Shown here one piece after another: positions 1 to 11,690 of a stretch of DNA of 64,000 nucleotides. The stretch is taken from NCBI GenBank assembly GCA_963920525.1, contig OY986435.1, forward strand, positions 224,490,399-224,554,398, in the 5' to 3' direction. This stretch comes from Dichetophora obliterata. Lineage: Eukaryota; Arthropoda; Insecta; Diptera; Sciomyzidae. The notes under the pieces are model-generated. The model did no database searches, had not been told where the DNA came from, and was given only the letters and a program-made list of their open reading frames with translations. The translations under genes were made by a program, and so were the position numbers. Positions within the stretch are counted from its first letter, which is position 1, and every line of letters starts with the position of its first letter.

Positions 1-111
1 ACTACTTTAGCGCTATTAGATACTCATAAGGATATTTTTGTGAACAAGGAAACTATTATCGATTGGCCTCGTGCTCTTCACAAGTGGCTTCGTTTCTACA
101 ACTATGTATAA
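1..111 (+). CDS. C-terminal end of an unrecognised gene (partial)
   Basis: Frame 1 is open from the first base to a TAA at 109-111 and gives 36 residues ending in ...DWPRALHKWLRFYNYV. The composition is balanced and protein-like (Trp, Pro, His and Arg present; no Lys/Asn/Ile runs), unlike the AT-rich shadow ORFs elsewhere. A canonical AATAAA follows 45 bases after the stop. I read this as the last coding exon of a host gene entering from the left. I do not recognise the protein, and the exon start lies outside the window. It could instead be the tail of a transposase, but no terminal repeat is visible beside it. It is the only stretch I would call a likely ordinary gene. Confidence 0.5.
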   Translation, partial: TTLALLDTHKDIFVNKETIIDWPRALHKWLRFYNYV

Positions 112-155
112 ATGTGTTTATCTTTTTCAAATATTTAATTTCATTGCTTTACTTA

Positions 156-161
156 AATAAA
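156..161 (+). terminator. poly(A) signal AATAAA of the gene at 1-111
   Basis: AATAAA lies 45 bases after the stop codon, in an AT-rich 3' UTR, with a T/G-containing stretch just after it. A hexamer is common by chance in such DNA; the position relative to the stop is what supports it. Confidence 0.4.
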
Positions 162-648
162 TACTTGTCATCCTGCTTAAAACCGAGCTATTGAATTAAT
201 TTTGTACGTTTAGAAATAAGATATATTAAATTTCATTAACTCTTTTCACTTCGACTGTTGAAATCGGTTAAGAAATTTGTAAAGATCTTAGGCCTTCTGA
301 AATCCCTATGAAAATAAAAAAGTAATTGTTTTTTGCTTCAGTTAACCCCAAACCCCCCCCCCCCCTTATGAAATACCTATCTACGGAAAACCGCATCTGC
401 AATAAATTTAGGAATCGATTCAACAACCACTTGACTTATAAATATATTATTTAGCAACGTGAATATTACAGGAACTGATTTTAGATGAGTTAAATGCATT
501 AATGAAATGATTTAAATGAAATAAAAGTAACATAGGATATTTCTACTGCTTGCAATAATAACTAATGGACTTATACGAATATTATTCCAAACACATTAAA
601 TATGGTTCCGGAATTTACTAGCTGATATACCTGGTGGAATGCATTTTG
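162..648. other. intergenic, no gene seen
   Basis: AT-rich sequence with a run of 13 C at 353-365. No ORF or terminal repeat was recognised. Confidence 0.6.
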
Positions 649-890
649 TAGGGGAGTATCGTTAGAGTTGGGCCACTGTCAAAGATGGGCCACCACAGTA
701 TTTCGTATATGACAAGTGCTGGCATCGTTACAAATGCATGGAACTATTCGCCTCGATGACAGCTAACTTTTAGAAACATTGACAGTTGCAGAAATTATTT
801 CCAAAAAGTTTCATGCCGTCGACTTGTTTTCGATAGTTTCTAAAGTTTTGTAACAATCGGAAAAAAGTGCCCAGAACTCGGAAAAAAACC

Positions 891-3800
891 ATGTCGCAAT
901 TGAAGTAAGTACATCATTTCATTGTTAGGTCAACTAAAAACAAGTTTCTTAAAGGAAATTTTGATTGCTTAACCTCTTCGGCTGTAGTGAGTTCCGATAA
1001 AAAACACGAATGTTGTTAGAATTGGGTCACTCGTGTAGTCAGAGTTGGGGCACGCCCTTTTTTTCTAACAGTGAAATATTACTTCTTAGCATGTTTTTCA
1101 CACCGCTAAACATTAGAATAATAAATTGTAGAGATAAAAGTCTTTTTTCATGACTAAGAAATTAATGAATAACCATTTTTACAATAACAGATAATATACA
1201 AATTTGAATTTAAGATAAAAAATTTATTTTTTTAGTGCCTCTCGATACAAGCGAGTTTCCAAAAGAGCCGATTTCAATGCAAAGGATATTTCTCTGGCGA
1301 TTAAAACTGTAATCGTGAGTCAAGCCTCGGTAAGAGCTGCAGCAGGTCAATTTAACGTGCCACGCTCAAGTTTGAAGCGGCACATTGAAAAAGTATCGAA
1401 GAAATATAATGACCTTTCCGCTGTCTCCGATGAAGATTTGCTTGGATTTGAAACACAATTTGTTGCATACGCTGCATCTACTGAAAAGCACCAAGTAAGT
1501 GTATAAGTAAGCTGAATACATGAATATATGTCATTTCATAGAAACCAGTAATCTTTGAAAATATTGAATTTGGTTGAGAAAAGTGAGAGCACAATATTTG
1601 TTACTCAAATGCAATGTGAACTTTTCACTTTTTTATCTGTATACAATATTTTTAAAGATTAATGCTTTGTGCAAAATAACATAAGTCTATCTTTTTGCTT
1701 GCATGTCGCGAAAAATTTATAGGTATGAAAATGTATTATTTATTTGGTATCGTTTTAAGATTTTTTCTGCTGAAGAAGAAAAAGCGGCTGTCGGTTATGC
1801 TAAAAAATGCAGCGATCATATTACTACACAGTAAAAAATGTCCCGGTTAGAAATGTTGAAGAAAAAACTAAAAGTTTGTCAGTAAAGCTGAACAAATACT
1901 TTGCAAATCCGTGCAAATGTATGAAAAGTAAAAGAATTGTTGTTTTAATTACTAAATTAAAAGAGCGGAAATAAACTTAAAACAGTACAACTTTTGTTCG
2001 CTTTTCCAGGATACAACGTGAATGTAGCGAGTATTTTCACTGTTTTCCACGCACTGGAGTAAAAAAATGAACTCGTTTAACATTACCAACTTGGAAAGCA
2101 TTATGCAATGCAAATTTAATTATTTAGTGGAGGTGCACAGAATTTTATTACTATATTAAAATGCAAAAGTATGTTCTTGACGAAACACAAAAATCTTTAA
2201 AGTATGATTGGGCCAAAACTTAGCTATAAATAAGTCCAAACATAATTTTTTTACCTCATTGACTGAATTGATAGGAACCAAAAAAAAAAAAAAAAAAAAT
2301 GAATTATCATTAAAAAATTATTATTAAAAATATTAGAATTTTACATTAATACTTAATTTTCAAAGTGCATTAAAGGAAGAAAATCAAGTTAATAAATATG
2401 TATTTACTTAAAAAATTAAAATTTATCTTAAAATTATGTAAATAAATTATTAAATTAAATTACTAAATTACATATAATATATTTCTTCGAAGTTATTAAT
2501 TAATGCAGTTAAACAATTTTATTTTAAAAAAGAGAAAGGAAGCAGAACATTTTTAAGCAAAGAAAAAGATTGAATAGATACAAGTAAAGAAAAGATAATA
2601 GAATAGAAAATGAATTTAAATCAATAAATATTCAAGTGATGAGAAAAAAAAAATATTTCCTGTTTTTTGTTATAAGATTTTTAATTTGTATATGTATTAC
2701 ATATTATGTTTACCTGTGAATTATTTTGATTTATGTTTTTTTTTCAATAATCGGCAATTTATAATGTTAAAATTGCGTGTTTGCTTTTTAATGGAATAAT
2801 AAAAAATAAATGCAAAGTTATCCCGCTCAAGTGCTGTAGACTTATGGCAGCCCTAATCTAAATGCTGTTTTGTCAACGCATCCAAATCAGGCGGCAAACA
2901 TTTGGAACATGGACGAAACCGGCTTTTCTACGGTACCGACTAAGATTGGGAGAGGTGCAAGGAGAGTAGGACAAATCTCGGCACAAGAACGAAGATCCAT
3001 GATCGCGATGGCTTTAGCAATTAGTGCCGAAGGATACTCCATTCCACCATTCTTTTTGTTTGCAAAAAAAAACATGCCATCGACATTTTTGGAAGATGCA
3101 TCCCCTGGGGCGATTGGTTTTGCTTATGGCTCCGGCTGGATGCAACAAAAGGAATTCAATAAGTACATCCAGTTTTTCGTCGAAAAAACCAAGGCCTCGA
3201 AGCAATCATCAAAGTTATTGCTGCATGATAATCATTCCTCCCAGCTTTCCGTTGACGCCTTAGATCTTTGCGTTGAAAATGGAGTCAACGTTCTGTCGTT
3301 TCCCCCCCCCCCACTGCAGCCATCGCCTACAACCCCTGGACGTTTCTGTATACGGTCTCGTCAAGGCTTATTATAAATCGCAATGCAATGCTTGGCAGAA
3401 GAACCACGCAGGGAAAATTCTCGAAATTCGACATATCCAAGGTATCTTTCGAGCTTCGTCCACTGGAATTTGCCTGTACAATCCCAACATTTTCACGGAT
3501 TCCGATTTCATCCAAGCCGTGCACAGTGGAAGCCGAAATTACCGAGGGAGATTTGCAGCGCCGCATTATTGTTTTTGATTCGCCCCCGGCTGAACCAAAC
3601 GCAGACATTGCGAAAAATATTTAAATGCAAGACAAAACAGCTAGTAGCTCGCGCGAGGAAGCGCCTTCCCTGCCTTCGACGTCTTCGTCTCGGGAGTCCA
3701 CCAATTCCTCGATATTGTCGTTGGTCGGGCCTCTACTAGCAGCCGCTCCAATAGCCAAATCCAATCGGGGACGACGTTTAATGAAAAGCGTGGTTTTAAC

Positions 3801-4892
3801 ATCTCCCGAAAGTCGCGACGATTTGTGGGAAAAACAAAAACAAAACGCGACGCTTCGAAGACGCCGCAAAAGCGTAAAATATCGAAAAAAGCGGACGCGA
3901 AACCACCGGCGAAACGATGCCGCCCACCGAAAAATGCACAGAAGAAAAATACCTCGGATGCATCGTCAATTTCTGCATAATTTGTCCCGGACCCAAGGCT
4001 GCCAGCCAAAATTCGGAACAATTCCCACAAAAATTACCTTTTTCCCAAAGTAACATAAATTAAATACCACCAAAATTCCCATGCTAAAGGTAAATAAAAA
4101 AATTCCCACCAAAATTCCCATGCTAAAGGTAAATAAAAAATTCCCACAGCAATTAAAAAATACCAAAAACGATCATTAAAAATTACCACAAAAATACCAC
4201 GCGTTTTAAAAATACCACCAAAAATCCCATTTTCATTTAAAAATCCCACAAAAAATCCCATACGTATTAAAAACTACCACGCAAAAACGATCAAAATATT
4301 TTTTAACTTTTTTTGGAATTTTAAAATAATTTTTGTAAGCTTAACGCTTGCATGCAGAAATGTAGAATTTTCAGAAAAGGTCAGAATTTAAAGGTCAGAA
4401 TTTTGTTCAGAAATTTTGTGATCTCAACTTGTTCTTAAAACAAATATGCAATTTAATCGTTTTTATTAAGGGTTAGTTCGAAGAAATTTACAGCGTAAAC
4501 TTATAGCTATACTCTTCTATACATATACTTCGATCATCGAATACTATGATTAAGATTTTGCTTCATAAAAGTAAAAAAAAAATTTAAGAAAAAATTCCCA
4601 AATTCCCATGCAATTATAAAATAACAGGCTGAATTCCCACGCCAATAAAAAATACCACGCTGAAATAAAAAAATACCATGGAAATTCCCAAAAAAAAAAT
4701 TCCCAAGATCAATTTAAAATTACCACGAATGGAATTTTTCCCACAATACTAGCAACCTTGCCCGGACCAATGCCCTTAAAACTGACAAACAATAATTCGA
4801 TCGCTTGCATCGATTGCGAAAGAGAAGTGCACTTGAAGTGCGCGAAAATCACGAAAAGTTATTTTGTATGTCAAAACGGCGTGTCAGATTGA
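891..4892 (+). pseudogene. pogo-like transposase, multi-exon, broken, with PHD-like C-terminus
   Basis: Exon 1 runs from the ATG at 891 to 904 before a GTAAGT donor. Exon 2 (1236-1494, acceptor TTTTTTTAG, donor GTAAGT) joins in frame and encodes a Pipsqueak-type HTH (...SVRAAAGQFNVPRSSLKRHI). A piece near 1760-1828 (FSAEEEKAAVGYAKKCSDH) looks like a third exon. From about 2850 comes the DDE domain: WNMDETGFSTVP (first Asp), LLHDNHSSQ (second Asp), then, after a frameshift at an 11-C run (3302-3312), RLQPLDVSVYG (third Asp) and NPNIFTDSDF. The C-terminal part is cut by a MITE; on either side lie Cys pairs and a C-x2-C-x4-H-x2-C pattern (about 3945-3993 and 4769-4890), as in PHD fingers. The stop is at 4890-4892. 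Further frameshifts lie between 3400 and 3620. Confidence 0.8.
3994..4760. mobile_element. non-autonomous hAT-type MITE inside the pogo element
   Basis: Ends are CAAGGCTGCCAG and, inverted, CAAGGTTGCTAG. The element is flanked by an exact 8-bp direct repeat CCCGGACC (3986-3993 and 4761-4768), diagnostic of the hAT superfamily. The 767-bp interior is non-coding and built from repeats of the form AAATTCCCA / AAATACCAC. A shorter relative with the same ends lies at 40978-41497. Deleting the insert and one TSD copy restores an open frame across the junction of the host transposase, showing it arrived later than the pogo element. Confidence 0.92.
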
Positions 4893-5228
4893 ATGAGTTC
4901 TTCTAATTTTTCTTTGAAAATATGTAAAAATGTATGAAAAACAATAACATGTTGCAAATCACTGCATAGAAAAATGTTTCAGTACATATTTCATATATTT
5001 TTAGTGCTGGTCCAACTTTGACTGCAATGGCCCAACTCTAACTACTTTTTATTTTTTTGTTTGTTTCGTCGATAATTTTTTTTTCCGAAGTCATGTTGCC
5101 ATAAATATACTATGTTATAAATAAGGGTTTGTATATAACTTCCGAATAAAAAAATCATTCAAATATTCAAGTATATAAAAAAGATACAGAGGAAAATCAA
5201 AAGTGTCCCAACTCTAACGACATTCCCC

Positions 5229-5349
5229 TACAATTTGTTTTTTAAGAATTTTATTTAAATTTTCTTTAAAAAAGGGAAAGGTTTGTTAGAACGTGTTATA
5301 AAATGAGAAAAATAAGTCATTTAAGAAAAAAAAAATATATTTATATAAA
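5229..5349. other. AT-rich spacer
   Basis: Short AT-rich stretch between two transposon relics; nothing recognised. Confidence 0.5.
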
Positions 5350-6450
5350 GGGTGTTTTTTATAGAGTGATACAACTTTGAGTAGACATTTCTGCTTAAAT
5401 TGATCTTCCATTTAACAGTTGATAGTTGTTTTTTGTTTAGTTTACTTTGACATTTTATTACGGATCGACTTACATCAGAGCAACGCGTGCAAATTGTGGA
5501 AATTTTTAATCAAAATAATGGTTCTGTTCGTCAAACTTATCGTGCACTTCGTCCATTTTATGGCGTACATAATCGTCCTTCAGAGCTGTTAATTCGAAGA
5601 ACAATAGATCGTTTTCGGACCACATTTACTGTTACTGATAATGTGCATCCCGTAAGATGCCGAACAGTGCGCACTGAAGAATCTGTAGCCGCTGTACAGG
5701 AAAGCATTGAAGATGATCCTAATCAATCCTAATCAATTCGTCGCCGTTCTCAGCAACTGGGGTTGTGTTCTTCCACTTTATGGAAGATTTTACGAAAAGA
5801 TCTTGGCTTAAAACCTTTCAAGTTTCAACTTGGGCAGGAATTAAAGCCAAACGACCATCGTATGCGCCGCCAACTCGGCGAATGGGCTGATTTTTCGATG
5901 AAGCCCATTTTTGGTTGAATGGGTACGTAAACAAACAGAATTGTCGTATTTGGAGTGGGGAGAATACACAAGCTTTTGTCGAAACACCACTACATCCACA
6001 GAAAATTACTGTTTGGTGCGCTTTATGGGCTGGCGGAGTCATTGGCTTATATGTCTTAAAAACGATGATGGTCAGAATGTTACTGTCAATGGTGAACGGT
6101 ATAGGAACATGATTCGAAGTTTTTTCGTACCTCAATAAGCTGGCATTAATCTTGCTGATATGTGGTTTCAACAGGACGGAGCCACATGCCACACAGCAGG
6201 CGCTTCAATTGATTTACTCAAGGAAACTTTTGACAACAAAATAATTTCACGAAATGGCCCAATTAATTGGCCCCCAAGATCTTGTGATTTAACCCCAATG
6301 GATTATTTTCTTTGGGGTTATGTAAAGTCACTTGTCTACGTTGATAAACCGCAAACAATTGAACACCTAGAAATCAACATTCGAAGAGTTATCGGCGAGA
6401 TACGGCCGCAAATGCTGCGAAAAAATATTTAAGAGATATAAATAAAATTT
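5350..6450 (+). mobile_element. mariner-type element relic (family A), 3' end lost
   Basis: The left end GGGTGTTTTTTATAGAG looks like a terminal repeat and precedes a transposase relic by about 120 bp. No inverted copy was found downstream, so the right end appears deleted. The protein is related to, but clearly diverged from, the one in the complete element at 50430-51734. Confidence 0.7.
5469..6432 (+). pseudogene. mariner-type transposase (HTH + DDE), broken
   Basis: Reading: LTSEQRVQIVEIFNQNNGSV (N-terminal HTH of the DUF4817-like type), SIRRRSQQLG, a frameshifted FSDEAHFWLNGYVNKQNCRIW (first catalytic Asp, by comparison with 50430-51734), WFQQDGATCHTA (second Asp) and WPPRSCDLTPMDYFLWG (third Asp, 36 residues after the second by my count). 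Lesions: an in-frame stop at 5730-5732 inside a 10-bp tandem duplication (CCTAATCAAT twice, 5718-5737), frameshifts near 5893 and 6055, a stop at 6136-6138, and loss of the last 30 or so residues. The family is common in arthropods; the function is transposition by cut and paste, now dead in this copy. Confidence 0.82.
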
Positions 6451-6510
6451 TTCTGAACGTGTTGTTGTTGTTTTTTTGAAGCAGAATTTGTGTGAAATTT
6501 TTAAAAAGTA

Positions 6511-6770
6511 TTAAGGTACTGTAACAGTGTGTAGCTATAATAAAAACACATTTTTTACTTAAAACTTGAAAAACCTTGTTTCGAGAAAAACGCGATTAAA
6601 GATTTAAAGGTTCTTGAACATCACGCGACCATACGAATATAATATATGCTTAAACATTTTTTTTATTTGATATTTTTTTGTAAACATATTCTTAAGACTT
6701 TACAGAACCATATTCTAACGAAAAACAAAAATTGATTTTTATTTTTTTACACACTGTAAAAGTACCTTAA
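6511..6770. mobile_element. 260-bp MITE with 23-bp TIRs
   Basis: 6511-6533 begins TTAAGGTACTGTAACAGTG and 6748-6770 is its inverted copy (2 mismatches in 23). The interior is AT-rich and non-coding. The ends start with TTAA, so either a TTAA-target superfamily or a TA-target one with TTAA in the TIR is possible; the TSD cannot be decided. Confidence 0.75.
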
Positions 6771-8598
6771 AGCAATCTGTTGGAATTTTTATTAATTAAT
6801 TTGTTTTTATATTATCAATCACTTGACTGGTAAAAAAAAAGAAAAAGTACAGATATATTAATAAGTAGTTCATAGAAATAATATTCCACAATAAAAAAAA
6901 AATTAACACATGACATATGAATTCAGCCAATGCTTTCACATCTATCCCATGAGAAGTGTGTTTACAAAAAAAAAATACATGATTTATGAAGCTGACAGTT
7001 TAAGTTATAACGACTTAGGATTTAACAACACCCAAGACAATGTTTCTGGCAGTCAACTGGCACTAATTAGAATATTTGTGGCACATTTAAATAAAACTGA
7101 CAGCTATTTCGCTCGGTTGTTGATGGCAAAAAGGTTAAATTTATGCATTGAAATATTTTATGAATGGCTTAAAGAGCCTTCAGCTAAAAATGCTTTATTG
7201 TAATTTCAAAGCAATTTAGATTTCAATATCGTCCTTACAGATGAGTTCGCTTACTAATGGCGAAGGCAATAACATTTATTGGCATTGTATAAAAGGTTTT
7301 CGGTAATGTAGTTTGGCAGCTCAAAGCAAAATTTGATATCGTTATAAGTTTATGAGTGAAGATTTAATTCATAAATCTCTGAATAGACATTTGAGAACAA
7401 GCAATGTCTATGCCATCATGGACAGTTAGGAAATAAAATATTCCCCACAACATGGCAAAAAAATTCCAACACAGCCAAAGCGTCATAAATAAGATGTGAG
7501 CGTTTTTTTCACTTCAGTAGAAAAATATCTGCTTTTGCCGAAATAGAGAAGTTGTTAATAAGTGTTAAATCATTATTTTTTGTTTCCTTGATTAAGGCAG
7601 CTGCCTTAAAGAGTTCTCAACAGATTTCGTCAAACAAATAACAAATGTATTCCAAGATATAATATATCAGATATTGTTCAGAATAATATATTTTTTATTG
7701 TTTAATTGTTCAAAAACAAGCCATCCTGGCCATGTACGATTACAAAATGATAATATTAATTGCTATTGTAAGAAACAAAATTCTAATTAATTTTACTCCT
7801 ACATTACTTATCTTGGTCTTTATTATATATAGTTCACGACTGGGTCGCTTAACAACAAAAAGTCAGATATCTGTCCCAGTAGGGACACCTACCAAAACAA
7901 AATCAGCACGTGCCATAAAGACATTCCTCGGCAAGGCGTATGATGGGCTGACAGCATGAATAATTAAGGCCACATGGAGGCGAAAACCTCTATGCCGCAC
8001 AGGGCCCTTTTTTCGATTTTAGGATGATATTTGCATTATCTCAGAAACTTTAAAAGCTACGACCATGAAATTTTGTACAAATGAGTTTTAGTAACTTTTA
8101 CTTAAAAATTTACTTTAGTTAATTAAGTAACAGTTCAACGAATAAGAATTCTAGGTCAACTACATCGCCTATCTCCCATGCAAACCATATTATTTTTAAT
8201 TAAAAAAGCCCTCATAAAATTGCTTGTTTATGTTTTTAAAGAGTAAAATTAGTTTATTTAACTTCATTTAAACGTCATGCTAAAAATATTTCAAATCGCA
8301 TAACATTCAGATATATATCCTATAAAAAAATATTACCAAATTACCGAAATTTAAAAAAAAAATTTTATGGTTGCTAATGCAAAATAGGGTCACAACTTGT
8401 TTTAAATTGTGAATTCTATTTTTTTTTCTTTAAACTTAAGAGTACCTAAAAATTGTCTTGGAAATCAGTGCATTTTAGGACAAAATTTGATTTTTAAGAC
8501 TTTTTTCAAATTAAGTGGTTTTTCTTCATAGCAGCTGAATGCAGCAGGTTTTAACAGAAACTGAAGGCAGAAGTGCGATTTTTTATAATAGATATAGC
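6771..8598. other. AT-rich intergenic stretch, no supported gene
   Basis: Contains a 97-codon ORF at 6910-7203 (...RIFVAHLNKTDSYFARLLMA...) with no recognisable domain and no promoter or poly(A) context that stands out. I see no terminal repeats here. Confidence 0.5.
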
Positions 8599-9343
8599 TA
8601 GTGTCCGACCGAAACCAGAATTTTTGCCGAAATCGAAACCGAATATTCGGCCATTTTATAATATTCGGCCGAAACCGAAACCGAAACTGGTTGTTAATAT
8701 GAAAATTTAAGTTCTTACAAATAATTTTTATTTTATTGAAAGGAAACAAAAGTACTTTCGTACACATAAGAAAAAAATTTAATATAAAAAATTATTATTT
8801 GAATATTAAAGTTAAAAATTAATTGAAGTTTACTATAATATTAAATGAGATAATTTTTTATTTAATTTTTTATTACAAAAGCATTGCATACTTTATATTT
8901 TCAGTACACACTCAAAATAGTATGCATCTACAATTTACATTTTTATAGAACTACAAAACAAAGTATTTTTGTGTTTTTTTAAAGGTTTAGTATTAAAAAT
9001 TGAAATATTTCGTATTCTTTTCCTTTATTCCACACACACAGAACTCGTTTTGAAGTATACTTTTCATTTTTTGGCTTCAGCACCTATAAAACTTTAATAT
9101 TAATTGCAAAAGAGATCATAGAATCGAAAATGAAAGTATCAAACGCATAAAATAAACCAAAATGTTTTGCGTTAACACGAGAAATCAAATTCTAGAAGAA
9201 TTAATAATTTTTGTTTTGTACAGTGCGTTGTAAATATTTTTATATTTGAATTAAATGACTGATGCACGTAGTTTTTACCAAAAGTAACTGACAAAAAGGG
9301 CCGAAACTGGCCGTAACCGATACCGAAATTCGGTCGGACACTA
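8599..9343. mobile_element. hAT-type MITE with TAGTGTCCGACCGAA ends
   Basis: Left end TAGTGTCCGACCGAA (8599-8613) is matched in inverted form at the right end (9329-9343). Flanks are GATATAGC and GTTAAAGC, a 6/8 match fitting a decayed 8-bp hAT duplication. The subterminal regions repeat CCGAAACCGAA and palindromic CCGAATATTCGG, which could act as transposase-binding sites. The 745-bp interior is non-coding. Confidence 0.85.
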
Positions 9344-10559
9344 GTTAAAGCCTTCGACTTTAATAATGCTTAATAAGATAGATACGTTTTGCTAAATTTT
9401 ACTTAAAGTTTTATTCCTTGAAAAATTTGCAGTCATATTTCCACGATTTTTCTATTTTTATTTATTTACATATTTTATTGTATTTAAATTCTTTAATTTT
9501 ATTAAATTTCATTGGCGATTAAAACATAAAAAAGTCCAAAAAACAAATCCTTGAAATATACTTTGTGCTCAAAGTTGTTATTGTTTAAACTTGAATTTGT
9601 TTTTTGGGTTTTATTGAGCTTTCTTTTTGTTAAAAAAGTTTCAACTTTGACAATTTAAAAAAAATAAAAAACCATGCAATATTTAACATCAAATTTTTAA
9701 TACCACATTCATAATACATGTTTTAAAGTAGACGAATAAAAATAATTTTTTATAAAATTTAACAAAAAAAAAAAACCCCCAAATGTCATCTTAAAATTAA
9801 GAAAAGCGCTCTGTGCACCGCCCAGGTTGAAGGGAATCTGTCAAGTAGAGTTTATTTTCAAACATTGAAACTTATGAATTATGCATATTTCATAAAATGT
9901 AATGAAATTAATTAACTATACTTAATATTCTTACAATAGTTCGCCAAATGAATATGCGAACATGAATATGTTACAATATGTTATGTAACATAACATATTA
10001 TAAATATATATGTTACAAATGAATATGTTACAAGAATATTTAAGATTAATAAGTATGTGTAATATTTAAGATTTAATAAAAAAATGGAATATATTTAAAA
10101 ACAAATTGACTTGAAAAAAAAAAAATTAAGAGACTAACGTAACATAGTTTAGAAGGTTACTACTACATTAAAATATTAAGCGCAAATATATAAATAAATA
10201 AAAATAAATAATAAAAATGAATATTTATATAAGGAAAAGAAATTCAATAAATATTAAATAAATTTAAGAACTTAGACAGTAAATAACGTTAGTAAAAAAA
10301 TCCTAAGTTTAAGTATTTTTAGATAAATAAATCATAATAATTTGATATATATAATTTAATGGTAGCACGCATTTAGTTTCGGTTACTGAATTAGAACGAA
10401 ATAATCTAAGATAATCCTTAGTGGCGACCTACTCATGAAAGTTTGCATGAGACTTTACTTTTCATGAAGTTGGTCTTTCTTTTCCTTTCTGTACTAATCC
10501 TGTCTCTTTATTCATATATTTTTTTCTTCTCTTTATATGGGTTTTATGGTTTATGGCAT
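9344..10559. other. AT-rich intergenic stretch with a 25-bp palindrome
   Basis: Very AT-rich. 9975-9999 is a near-perfect palindrome with 12-bp arms (AATATGTTATGT). No gene recognised. Confidence 0.5.
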
Positions 10560-10905
10560 AACGGCCCAGACAATTTGACGAAAAAAATCAGCTAGCCAGC
10601 AACAGAGGAATCGTACGAGATTTCTGACGAATCAAACGAACACAACGCGAGGAAGAACAAAAGAATACACGCTAGCAGAGGACGACTATAAAAGACGACA
10701 CTTGGGAAAATTCTGACGTTTTGTTTCAAGTGCGTGTAGTGACCAGACGTGTCGTCTTAAAAGTTTCGTTGGCGGCAGATGTAGTACTACCCGTACAAAC
10801 CAGCAGCGACCCATTACCAACAGAAGCAACGACTGAACGTCGACCACAGCAGCGACCGAACGCCACTAAGGCCAACGAATAAAGTATCATTTTCTTGTTT
10901 TTCAT
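10560..10905 (+). other. GC-richer, promoter-like stretch, possible solo LTR remnant
   Basis: The base composition changes abruptly. A TATA-like CTATAAAAG lies near 10687, followed by a GC-richer leader and an AATAAA near 10880. This order (TATA, leader, poly(A) signal) is typical of an LTR, but I found no second LTR, primer-binding site or coding sequence, so the call is weak. Confidence 0.25.
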
Positions 10906-10906
10906 A

Positions 10907-11370
10907 AAGGGTGATCCAATGAGAGCTTCCTACTTTGTTTTCTAAATGAAGTACATAAAAGTCAATGTATTAATGCAAATCTTCGACCAAAACTAGCTCC
11001 TAAATGGTCCATTCTGTAGATACAATCCATTAGAGATGCCCAAAGCCTGAGATCGGCGACGAATCAATTGTTCTCTATTTTCACGAACACGCTCTGCTAC
11101 TGCAGCAATATTCTCAAAATTACGGGCTCTATGCACTCTGGTTGAATGATGAATGTCCAGACGCTCATAACGACCAAAATGATGTTGAAAAACTCTATAA
11201 CATTCTCTAACTGATGACTGAATTTGTAGTAAGTTTGCACAATTAATAAACGTTGTTCAGGACTAAGTCTATTTATGATTGAGTAGTTTTAAATACTGAA
11301 CACAAACGTCATATGGACAAGCTATTTGACACATAACAGCTGTCCAAACACTTCGTATTGGATCACTTTC
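10907..11370 (-). mobile_element. internally deleted mariner-type element (family A relative)
   Basis: Ends AAGGGTGATCCAAT (left) and GAAAGTGATCCAAT (right, inverted) are flanked by TA on both sides (10905-10906, 11371-11372). The minus strand retains part of the transposase N-terminus: ARNFENIAAVAERVRENR and LIRRRSQALGIS, the same motif block as in the elements at 5350 and 50430. At 464 bp it has lost the catalytic domain, so it is a deletion derivative that could be moved only by another copy's enzyme. Confidence 0.82.
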
Positions 11371-11390
11371 TATTATACTAAAATGTATTA

Positions 11391-11690
11391 ATCATTTAAT
11401 ATTTATTTATTTATTTATGAATTATTCAACTATAAACAAGTTTGCTCTACAGTTACTAAAAATTATCTTAAAATTAAACAAGAATTCAACAATATATTAT
11501 TAGCTTAACATAATACAATTTTTAAAAGAGATCCTAGTTTGGGTTATATCAATATTGCTACAAATTGCATTAAAAGAAGAACTCTTATTATAAACAGGGT
11601 CCTGTCTACCATAATTTGTCCTGCGATATGGAATTTGAAAAAACTGTCTGCGCCTAAAATTCCTTTCGGGCGCATATATACCAAATAATT
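11391..11690 (-). pseudogene. 5'-truncated LINE, reverse transcriptase C-terminal fragment
   Basis: Minus strand encodes YAPERNFRRRQFFQIPYRR, then TNYGRQDPVYNKSSSFNAIC and a stop at 11510-11512. This Tyr/Arg-rich segment with TNYGR and a following Phe/Asn is the usual extreme C-terminus of Jockey/CR1-group ORF2. About 115 bp of 3' UTR follows, ending in an (AAAT)n tail near 11395. Severe 5' truncation is what target-primed reverse transcription usually leaves. Confidence 0.75.

Larger units (their letters stand above)
651..5228 (+). mobile_element. pogo-like DNA transposon (Tc1/mariner superfamily), degraded
   Basis: The two ends are inverted copies of each other: 651-676 begins GGGGAGTATCGTTAGAGTTG and the right end, read on the other strand, begins GGGGAATGTCGTTAGAGTTG (about 3 mismatches in 26). 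The element is flanked by TA on both sides (649-650 and 5229-5230), the usual target duplication of this superfamily. Inside is a plus-strand, intron-containing transposase relic with a psq-type helix-turn-helix and a DDE domain. Total length is 4578 bp, of which 767 bp plus an 8-bp duplication come from a later hAT-type insertion, leaving about 3.8 kb. Large parts of the interior (about 1880-2820) are AT-rich, probably intronic or decayed. Confidence 0.9.

Noticed and set aside
2281..2300. Poly-A run as a retrotransposon tail
   Set aside because: Lies inside the pogo-like element without any LINE or SINE sequence before it.
3014..4261. Several overlapping ORFs on the minus strand
   Set aside because: They are shadows of the plus-strand pogo-like transposase and of the AAATTCCCA repeats of the MITE.
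6910..7203. 97-codon plus-strand ORF as a gene
   Set aside because: No domain, no supporting promoter or poly(A) context; ORFs of this size are expected by chance in 64 kb.
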